Made by a program: the position numbers and the translations under genes. A stretch of DNA of 64,000 nucleotides from Chara braunii (Eukaryota > Streptophyta > Charophyceae > Charales > Characeae), in the NCBI GenBank assembly GCA_003427395.1, contig BFEA01000092.1, forward strand, positions 428,751 to 492,750. Reading direction: 5' to 3'. Position 1 is the first letter of the stretch; each line of letters starts with the position of its first letter. Below are positions 55,494 to 64,000 of the stretch, one piece after another. The notes beneath the pieces were generated by a model, which made no database searches, was not told the origin of the DNA, and saw nothing but the letters and a program-made list of their open reading frames with translations.

Positions 55494-55940
55494 NNNNNNN
55501 NNNNNNNNNNNNNNNNNNNNNNNNNNNNNNNNNNNNNNNNNNNNNNNNNNNNNNNNNNNNNNNNNNNNNNNNNNNNNNNNNNNNNNNNNNNNNNNNNNNN
55601 NNNNNNNNNNNNNNNNNNNNNNNNNNNNNNNNNNNNNNNNNNNNNNNNNNNNNNNNNNNNNNNNNNNNNNNNNNNNNNNNNNNNNNNNNNNNNNNNNNNN
55701 NNNNNNNNNNNNNNNNNNNNNNNNNNNNNNNNNNNNNNNNNNNNNNNNNNNNNNNNNNNNNNNNNNNNNNNNNNNNNNNNNNNNNNNNNNNNNNNNNNNN
55801 NNNNNNNNNNNNNNNNNNNNNNNNNNNNNNNNNNNNNNNNNNNNNNNNNNNNNNNNNNNNNNNNNNNNNNNNNNNNNNNNNNNNNNNNNNNNNNNNNNNN
55901 NNNNNNNNNNNNNNNNNNNNNNNNNNNNNNNNNNNNNNNN
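55494..55940. other. Assembly gap (447 N)
   Basis: Run of N between the C-rich minisatellite and a CT microsatellite (55941-55958). Confidence 0.99.
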
Positions 55941-56113
55941 CTCTCTCTCTCTCTCTCTCAAGCAGCGAATCGAGACATCACCGCGGGAAGCAACATGGGA
56001 AGCAACACGTATTGTCGAACCGAGTCGCATTCAAGCAGCAAAGCGATTGAAACAGCAAAGCTTAACATTACGGCGGGAAGCTGCACATAAACACGAAAGC
56101 AGGATCGCCGATC

Positions 56114-56200
56114 GGGCCCGCGTTGGACGGCCCGATAGAAGTTTCGGGAATCGCCTGGCGCCAATCCCGAAAACTCTATCGGGCCGTCCAACGCAGGCCC
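56114..56200. repeat. Approximately 37-bp inverted repeat
   Basis: gggcccgcgttggacggccc ... gaagtttcgggaat (56114-56151) is matched by its near-perfect complement at 56164-56200, with a 12-base loop tcgcctggcgcc. It is a strong hairpin in DNA or RNA. Confidence 0.8.
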
Positions 56201-56350
56201 TCTCAACAATCCCGACGACTCTCACCGGCTCGGCCCAGGCCGAATGTCGTAGGCCATATTTGTCGGGCCCGCCCGCCGGTCCCACTGCGTTTCCCAACAG
56301 TGGACAGCGGCCTCGCGCGAGAGCGCTACGCGAGGACCGCTATTTGCTTA

Positions 56351-56399
56351 AAGAGTGTTATGGATAAAGAGTGATATGGATAAGGAGTGTTATGGATAA
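56351..56399 (+). repeat. Three units of gagtgttatggataa
   Basis: gagtgttatggataaa, gagtgatatggataag, gagtgttatggataat in tandem, directly before the U6 fragment. Confidence 0.85.
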
Positions 56400-56404
56400 T
56401 ATAA

Positions 56405-56475
56405 TAATAATGAAAAGATTAGCATGGCCCCTGCAGCACAAGGACGACATTGCATAACTCGAGCAATGGTCCAAA
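56405..56475 (+). pseudogene. U6 snRNA pseudogene, 3' two-thirds
   Basis: agaagattagcatggcccctgc of U6 appears as aaaagattagcatggcccct, then caaggacgaca, and the plant-type end tcgagcaatggtccaaattt (plant U6 has tcgagaaatggtccaaattt). The 5' stem-loop and ACAGAG box are missing and extra bases break the cccctgcgcaagg segment, so it cannot be functional. Confidence 0.7.
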
Positions 56476-58629
56476 TTTAACGAAAAAAAGGCGCAAAGCA
56501 CTGCAAAAAGGTCAGAGACTCAGAGCGCACCCTACGAGGACGTAGCATTTACAATTTTTGGACAAACTTGTCACAGTCATCTCTTTTGACAACTACGCTG
56601 TTAAAATACATAAAAATTATATTCATTTAACCACTAAAATGAATTTGTTACGCTTACTCCAAGAAACACAAAATCATTTCGAAATTTTTAAAAAAACGAG
56701 AAAAAAGAAAAAAGAGGGAAAAAAAAGGAAAGAAGACAAAAAGGGAGTCAGAAAAGAGAGACAAAAAGGGGGTCTGGATGGGGAGAGAGAATGATGTTGC
56801 CCTCTACAGAGTTCCCAAGTTTGTGAAGTTGATCAGGAGAAGCTGACAGAATAAACTTTGCCCACGCTCCCAGCCATTTCGTTTCAGGAGGCCGCAAGCT
56901 GAAAGATGTGGCGTGTTAACGCCACCGTCATAACATAATTGCTAGGGAAGATACTTGTGGTCTAAAGAACATGGAGAAACAAGGGGTAGCCGAGCAGTGC
57001 AAAGCCAATAAGGGTTGCGGACATTGAAGATGAGTTGCACCATTTTTCATGGGGAATGAGGACAACTACATAGCAGGCAGCAAATACACTGACATACATT
57101 AGAACACAGGAGGTTGCTTCCATTGAGAAAACAAGAACATTAGAACATGACACCGTTGCCAACATGCAACTGCGAATGCAGACAGACTACAACAGTGCAT
57201 TCAGTGCATGTGTGCCAACAGTGTCGTACAGAGTTGTGCCACAACGAAGGTTGTCAACAAACCTACTGACCTCATGGGAGACCACCATGCTCCCCACCTA
57301 CGGTCTTCAACCACATAGATCACACTCATTTTCGCTGCATCTGGACGGAATCGTGGGCAAAATGTGGATACAATGACCGTATGTTTGATTCCGAGGACGA
57401 CAGTACTTCCTCTCTTCTATCAGAAACCAATTAGGCCGGTTGCACATAACCACCGCTAGAACGCAGCACTGCTGCTCAAAATTCTCATGCACATAACCAC
57501 CACTAATACCCAAAAGTTGTTACGACAACAATACCTATAGAGATATACACAGAACTCGGTCGTAGGTTCTTGTAACGAAGTTGCGTCAAAGCACCTTCTA
57601 AGTCGCAAGGGATTAACCTTCCACGTTCTAAAGTCAGTCTTCCAATGCTTAACTTTTTCTACTTTTGTTTTTTTAAGAAAACGACTAGGCTGGCCCGGGG
57701 ACCTGGTCGTCACTCGGGCGGGCGAGGGGGGGGGGCTGGCTGGTTGTCCCGCTCAGTTGGCCACCGGGCAACCACCGGGCAACCGCAGCACATCATAGAA
57801 GGGGGGTGGGGTTCGACCTATTTCAACGCGGGGAGTCTTTTTGCCCCCATAGGAGGTCATCCAGGCCAATGAAAAAAAAATAAAAACAGGGCCAGTAGGT
57901 CCAATTTCACACAACACAATTCGAAATCAAGGCCGAAGTGCGCCGTAGATCTCCAAGATCAATGGCCCAGATGAGCCTCAATTTGAGATCCGTGGCGGTG
58001 GGAACTACCTGCCCTCGTTCCCTCCCCACGCTGTCGCAACTTTTTCTAGTCGCGCCTCTTCAGGCGACCAGAAAGCCAACAGGCTATCACGAAGAATTTT
58101 GTTAAAGTTTGCAATAAATAAAATAAATTAAATAATGCAATATCCCTTCTTGTTGTGTGCCTTCAGCTTCGAGCGAGACCCTTCAATTACGGTCTTCGTC
58201 AGCCCCCGATCTTAGGAATCTTTTATTTTGATTCGGAACAGCAAAGAATCATGCGAATAATAATCATGAAGTTTCTGGTGTGTCATGCATGCATCAGTTT
58301 TGTCAATTTACTAATTTTGAGAATTGTGACAAGACCATCATAAAGCATAGTCATCGAGCAAGGTCAATGCAAACGATGCGGGACTGACTGACTCGAGCAA
58401 TGACAAGGTTAAGTGAGGGAAGAATGATAACTCGTAATAATCTCAGAAAGTACACATATGGAGAGTATGGCCAACACCAATCAAGAGTCCTCACTCATCC
58501 CTCTGATTCCTCACACTCAATCTCTCATTTTGTTGTCTGTCGTTTGGGTTTTCGGCCATGTCTCCGTACTCTCTAAGGTTGTGGTTTCTGTATGTAGAGC
58601 CACCTGAAGCCTGCTAACTATGAACACTT
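56476..58629. other. No gene supported
   Basis: AT-rich to 56.8 kb, then ordinary. A GC-rich block at 57670-57870 with a box-B-like ggggttcgacct, ending near an A run at 57871, may be a SINE but lacks a clear box A. A small duplication (gcacataaccacc) lies at 57440 and 57490. Confidence 0.4.
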
Positions 58630-59181
58630 TCATCCAAGTCCCATAACACGAAAATCAACCATAGCACAAAACTCCTCTCGTAGAGTAGGAAGATACGGTC
58701 GTGAGAAAATCCCTCGTCTGAGATGCTCAAACTCTGCTGGTTCAGTCACCGCCTCATAATCAATTACTGCAGGCGAAATGTACCTCTTTGCCAGATCCAC
58801 TAGTTCACTCCAGTTTGAATCATTCGTAAGAGTGAAGGGGATTGGAGGTCTGGGATAGTCGGTATAAAGTTTGGGTCTGAAGCTGCGGATCAGTTTTGTT
58901 CCGTTCTCATCAAGCTCTTTCTCTTACTCTTCAAGGTACCTGGTTGTCGTGAACCAGACCGAATCGAAGTGCTGATGAGTCTCTTTCCCCTTCTTTACAT
59001 AGGGTCTCAGGTCATGAATAGTTCCCTCAGCGAACTCAGTGTGGACCACAAAGATAGATAGTTCATCTCACTCGAAACCAGTTGCATTGACATATCGATG
59101 CTGGAAGGCATCTTTAGAAGCGATCTGATTGAGGCCGGTGAAAACCGACTCCTTGTCCGGGAATGACTGAACTGTGCTCAT
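58630..59181 (-). pseudogene. Decayed 184-codon ORF of unknown function
   Basis: Reading the minus strand from ATG at 59181, the frame stays open to TGA at 58630-58632 except for two stops, TGA at codon 38 and TAA at codon 86. The composition is protein-like with no low complexity: segments include SVFTGLNQIASKDAFQHRYV, LSIFVVHTEFAEGTIHDLRP, LIRSFRPKLYTDYPRPPIPF and ELVDLAKRYISPAVIDYEAV. An in-frame TAG lies two codons upstream of the ATG. I do not recognise the family. Two isolated point stops in otherwise smooth coding suggest a recently dead gene or TE-encoded protein. Confidence 0.55.
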
Positions 59182-59229
59182 GTGCTAGTCGAGTATTGAA
59201 GCTGATTAGTCTTGATTAGAAGGTTTGAG

Positions 59230-59590
59230 TGACCCGGATGACTGAATGTTGATCGAATACTGACTGGGTACTGTTCAAATACCGATTGAATGTTGAATGA
59301 ATACTAAATGAACACTAAATGAATACTGAAAGAATATTGAATGAACACTGAATGGATACTGAATGAATACTGAATGATTAGTGAAAGAATATTGAGTGAA
59401 CACTGAATGAATGCTGAATGAATACTAAATGATTACTACCCACTTTATAGCTACACAAAGTATTGCTCACTTGATAGCAGCGTTGAGCACTGCACACTGA
59501 CCACAGCGCTGAGCACTGCTCACTGATAACAGCGTTGAGTATTGCTCACCAAGTACGGCTCACTAATAACAGCGCCGAGTGTTTCTGACT
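59230..59590. repeat. Minisatellites: gaatgaatact units and agcgttgagcact units
   Basis: 59280-59435 is built of 10-12-base gaatgaatactgaat/aacactgaat words. 59465-59590 repeats cactgataacagcgttgag at about 33-base spacing. Confidence 0.85.
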
Positions 59591-62399
59591 GAAAATCTCG
59601 TCTCGAGTGTTCTGAACGAATGAGTGCTGCTTGGATGATGATTGATTGCTGATTGATTTTCTGTTGAGGCTCTCTGACAACTCGAGTGACTGACTGTTAA
59701 TGTTGAGTAAACTGTTGGTTGCCTGACGATAAAAGCTGAAAGGTAAATTTGTGTATTCTTTGCGCTTACCCAGGCTTTGCCCTAGCCTGCTCCACCGTCT
59801 CTAGCAACGAGCCGGTGCTATGCAGCTTGCCACTGTGGTCATAGAAGTAGACCACGTACTCAATAAACCTTCTCTCCCTCGCCATTTTGACCGCGACTTC
59901 CCTCTGAGTTTACCTATGCAATTCCATGTCTTGGATGACTCCAACTCCCAACCTTCACTTCTATCCTTGTTTGATCTGCGTTTTACTACAAAGGCATTAT
60001 TTTCCTTCATCGTGCCCCCTCTACTTTGTCCCGTGACAGTGAGCTCTAGATGAGCAAGTCTGTTTTCACACAAATCGCGAGAAGCCACGAGGCATCTTCC
60101 ACTTCAACTGTTTTCAATTTCCAGTCGCCGCCTCAGTGGGGCATGTTAGAGAACTCAGATAAGTTGTTTTCACTCGGCGTGATTCATTCCCCTCTTCGTC
60201 CTGCTATAGCTCCTTTTCGGAGCTGATCAAGACAAACGACAAGGATACCAGGCGCCCGGTCTGGGAGCGATTCATTCATGATAGGTGTAGAGACTGAATT
60301 TTCCCTGAGATATGCCGTCAGATATCATGCCATTATGAGGAGGCTGATAGGGGACCCAGGGTGAGCCTAATCTCAATCTCTCAAACATGTGTGTAGGGCT
60401 GTAGTACCCCTGTGCGTAAGTCCACACTTATACACGGGGCGAGATACGCCACGGATGCTAGGCCCTGAGATCGCTTCAACCTTACGACTAAATGCATGAT
60501 ATTATAAATATCCCTTTCATTTTATGCGCAACACCGCGCGGCCAGTTTCGATGCAGCGTTTGGCTCAGTAAGTCAAACACTCACTGGGACATTAGTCAAT
60601 ACCCCATTCATTCATCTTCGGGCATAAGACTTGCACATGTTTCGCCACATATAGCTTGTTGAGAAAACGGTGACTGCGTGATACAACCCCCTTTTCCCTG
60701 AGTTACCTGAGAGGGGAGACACTCTGTTGACGTGGTAGGGCAGCAAACTCTCCCCTAAGTTCCCTTTTCGACCAAACCACGTCGTGAATGCCTTGAAATT
60801 TTTTACACAAAACGAAATATCACGCAAGGTGAAGCCGATCTTTCACAACGGACAATTTCACCCGACTGTTTGCTCATCATTGCTTATGGTGGGATGTTTG
60901 CAAAGTCTGCTAGTAAACGAATGGCCTGACCCAAAATACCCCAGTTACGCCCCTACCCCTGTTGCGTATGTTACAAGTTGCTATTCACGGACGGTTCCAT
61001 GCACAACAGTTTGCACATCACTATTAAGGCGAGAATGTAGATAAGACGGGGGGTAAGGACGGAAAGAGTCCAGCAATGGCGCCTAGTCAGTCGCCTTCAA
61101 GCAAAAACTTAACCAACAAGTAAGCAACCCTTTTTAGGACATTGTTTTCGACCCATTGGCCATAATTGACATTACTCATTTCCTTTCAGCTTCATCTAAC
61201 GCCCAGGCATATTTGGTTGTCTCAGTTCTCAGACTCATCACATTAAGCCGTAGCTGATCAAAGAAAGGCTTTTTAGAAGGCTCAACAAGCGTCCAATCAG
61301 GGTGATGGGCTAGACAAAAAAATAAAATGAATAAAAAAACAATAAAGTGAGAAAGTCCAGGTTAGGGGCAAAACCTCTTATCTGAACAGACTGGCAGCCA
61401 ATGACTCGTCATTACTGCCGGATTTCCTTTAAATCGAGTTTAACTTCCCACCAAAACAGAGCGTCGCCAAAGGGGTTTTACTACCAATTATGCACGAGGA
61501 GCCTCTCGAGAGAGGTTAACCAAATCTCGCGCAAACGAGTCCTCCTCGCAAAAATTAACACTACCTTCCCACTAATTAAGACTTGACCTGGAAGCTGAAA
61601 ATTAACACTACCTTCCCACAAATTAAGACTTTGAATTCAGAATCATAATCCGCTCTTAGTATATAGCTACTACTTCACTACTACCGTCGGAGAAAACCGT
61701 GTCTGATCAGTGGCCACGTGATGCGCGGAATAAGACCACCCTGGAGAGGACCGATCGGGCTACTTACGATGCTCAGAGGTTTAACCTCTCGTCACCCATT
61801 ACAGCGTTTCACTCTCACCGTCAATATGTAAGACATGCCTATACTCATTCCCTCAGCTGGCTATCGTCCCTCTCCCTTCAAGCACAACCAGTGACTCCTC
61901 CCTCTTCTAGTTCAACCCACCACGCTCGCGAGTTAACTCCTTTCCGACGATGAATTGCAATCCACTCAGTCCATAAGCACACAGTTCCTAAGCTGTCACA
62001 TGGTATCACCAGCATTACCATTCCCTTGCTGAATCCAATCTCAGTCATCTTTTTCTCTCTCTGGCCTTAGTGCAGACTAGAGGCAATGTAGGTCGTGCTC
62101 GATGACTGAGACTCACACCAGTTTCGCTCTTCGCCTTTCCAAGGCAAAAGGTAAGGCACAAAAGCCATGATCATGGGCAGGAGACATTCGGCATTAAAGA
62201 TGCACTCCCCTCTTCACGCGGGTCACTCATTGAGACAAGCTTATTCAACAGGGGCTGCTCGCGGCAGCAGAGAACTGCCAAGTCAACATATCTAGAGGAG
62301 GAGGCAACTGACGTCAAAAGGGTCGCTCTGTATTTAGTATGTACTAAGGTCATATACGACGACCTCTGCTACACGCACGCTCCAAATTCTCGTCAAGAT
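59591..62399. other. No gene supported
   Basis: Short frames only. A 48-base direct repeat (attaacactaccttcccac and aattaagact) occurs at 61551 and 61599. I see no further structure. Confidence 0.45.
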
Positions 62400-62596
62400 T
62401 ACAGTCTTCCCCCGAACAAAACGCACGTATGTACTATTCAACTTTCCTTGGGAAAGTCCATTTCTCAAAGTCGGCCCCCGAAATCCAAATAGTACGTATG
62501 TTGAAATAGTACGCACGTATGTTCTATTTGAATACTACGCACATATGTTCTATTCGAACAGACAGGTGTTCTATTCAAATAGAACACATGGGTGTC

Positions 62597-62684
<88 letters not shown>

Positions 62685-62978
62685 AAACCACCCTATCGCT
62701 CCCGCCTGTTTTTTTGACGGGCTGTTGTGTTTTTTTTCTTTTTTCTTTTTACATGTGGACTATTTCTCGATTTATGCCTATCATCCTTGCTCAGAGGCCA
62801 TGCAAATCCCGAAGGATAAGTACAGATTCAGGGTACTAATTTTTTTGGGGCCCCATTTTTCGAAAGTTGGTACCCTGTATCCGTAGCATAACGCACGTGC
62901 GTTATATTTGAATAGAACGCACCCCGTGCGTTCTATTCGTAATTAACGAACATGCGTTTTGTTCGGGGGAAGACTGTA
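62400..62978. mobile_element. Tc1/mariner-like MITE with TA target duplication
   Basis: The element begins TA-CAGTCTTCCCCCGAACAAA and ends with the exact reverse complement; the inverted match is 26 of 26 including TA. CAGT termini bordered by TA are typical of Tc1/mariner-like elements. Subterminal regions repeat acgcacgtatgttctattYg on both sides. The middle has (TC)n(AC)n (62600-62682), and there is no transposase. Confidence 0.75.
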
Positions 62979-64000
62979 GGGGAAAGGCAACCTGCAGACC
63001 CCCTGACTAATCGTGGTCTTCAACAGGTCCTAAAAGCGATTGTTGTTCTCTCTCTCTCTGTTCTCTTCCCCCCCCTGCATACGTCCTCTCTCTCTCTGCG
63101 CTTCGCGCTCAAACGGTTTCTACTCGCTCACACTGACACGAACTCATCACCTTGCCATCCACTCATTAGGATCACATGGTCTTGCATGCCGGTTCTTCTC
63201 TTGTCCCGCTAATCCGCGTGAACTGCGTTAATGGCCTTCACATTGTAAGCCAGAAAACTTGTTCAGCGTGCATCCCCAGGTGCCCCGAGTCAAAGCTCAG
63301 GCGAGCTACAGGCGACCATGATTAGTAGATGACGGCAACCATACGGCGGGTTTCATACGCTCCCCCTCTTCACTGGACATTTGTCTTCTTCTGTCTCGTG
63401 ACTTGCACTTCTCACAGTCCCTCTCTCGTCCACTGACTAAAACCAAAGTAGGTTCGATATCTCATCCATCCCCCACTAGCTGATCTGAGCGTTCGCCCGA
63501 GCTCCTTCAATCCGGTGAGAGCGCGGAGTCCGCTGGCGCGGACGCAAGGCTGCCGGGTTTTTTTTTTTTTAAGTTGCGCGCCAGTCGCAGGCTGATGATG
63601 GCTATCTCACAGGAAACAGGTTCCTGTCGAAGTGTCCAATGTCCACCGTGGCCACCACATGCACTGCTGCGCTCCCCCCTACTTCTACTCCCAGCTAGAC
63701 ACTGCCCTCTCTGTCACACACAAACTACATCGATTGATCGACTTTGGAGACTCCCCCGCCCTTACACATGTCTCTCTCCTTTGCCTTTCACTTCAACTGT
63801 CCCGCGGCCTCCGGGCCTCCGCTGCCGCGAGCTGACTTCGGGTCCATCTTCCACAGGTCCAGCGGGTGGGTGGTCTCGTCGTCACTGGTCCAGGCCATGC
63901 CAGGACTGGGTTGGAACCTCTCTGTCACTCTCCTCACTCTCCGCTTCCGTATCGCGATCTAAGTGTCGATGTTTCCCTTTCTGCCGTGTCTGTCGAGGTC
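62979..64000. other. No gene seen
   Basis: Pyrimidine-rich short runs near 63045-63100 and a T run at 63559-63571. No coding support to the window edge. Confidence 0.45.

Noticed and set aside
56405-56475. Functional U6 gene
   Set aside because: Lacks the 5' stem-loop and ACAGAG box, and extra bases disrupt the central segment.

Overview
The window reads as repeat-dominated eukaryotic nuclear DNA, most likely from a streptophyte (plant or charophyte alga). The evidence is non-LTR retrotransposons with plant-style reverse transcriptase and a C-terminal zinc-binding (zf-RVT-like) region, one host-type ORF with a DUF3444 domain (a domain of plant DnaJ-like proteins), a nuclear insert of plant-type mitochondrial cox3, U6 snRNA fragments ending in the plant 3' consensus, and very many (TC)n, (AC)n and poly(A/T) tracts. 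A Chara-like alga is my impression only and is not shown by the sequence. There are no bacterial operons and no CRISPR array. Two runs of N, scattered single Ns and an embedded Nextera junction adapter show a draft short-read assembly.

Layout. 1-4.7 kb: low-complexity DNA, tRNA-derived SINE-like pieces, a LINE 3' scrap and two abutting perfect inverted repeats. 4.7-9.5 kb: LINE-A, with ORF1 remains joined to an RT ORF that is open to 8854 except for one TAG. 9.5-15.7 kb: LINE-B, decayed, with endonuclease, RT and zinc-binding 3' region and a nested short element. 15.7-19.9 kb: no recognised gene, several minisatellites. 19.9-21.2 kb: the DUF3444 exon on the minus strand, whose 5' end runs into a dispersed repeat that recurs at 30.1-30.6 kb. 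22.2-25.0 kb: two hAT-like non-autonomous DNA transposons with 8-bp target duplications. 25-31.8 kb: AT-rich DNA, degenerate tandem arrays and a SINE. 31.8-38.9 kb: LINE-C, related to LINE-B, carrying a 387-bp insertion flanked by a 9-bp duplication. 39.6-39.9 kb: cox3 insert. 40.2-43.6 kb: inverted repeat around an N gap, then tandem arrays. 44.1-49.8 kb: two opposite copies of a poly(A)-tailed non-coding element with higher-order tandem architecture, surrounding a TIR element. 50-56 kb: GC-rich and C-rich satellites and gaps. 56-64 kb: a U6 pseudogene, a decayed 184-codon ORF, minisatellites and a Tc1/mariner-like MITE.

The mobile elements form an interacting set. LINE-A ends in a 3' tail that recurs at the 3' ends of several non-coding elements, which is the classic sign of an autonomous LINE mobilising partners. 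LINE-B and LINE-C are degraded members of one related lineage. The only plausible conserved host coding sequence I can support is the DUF3444 exon; a second conserved-looking ORF at 58.6-59.2 kb is broken by two in-frame stops.
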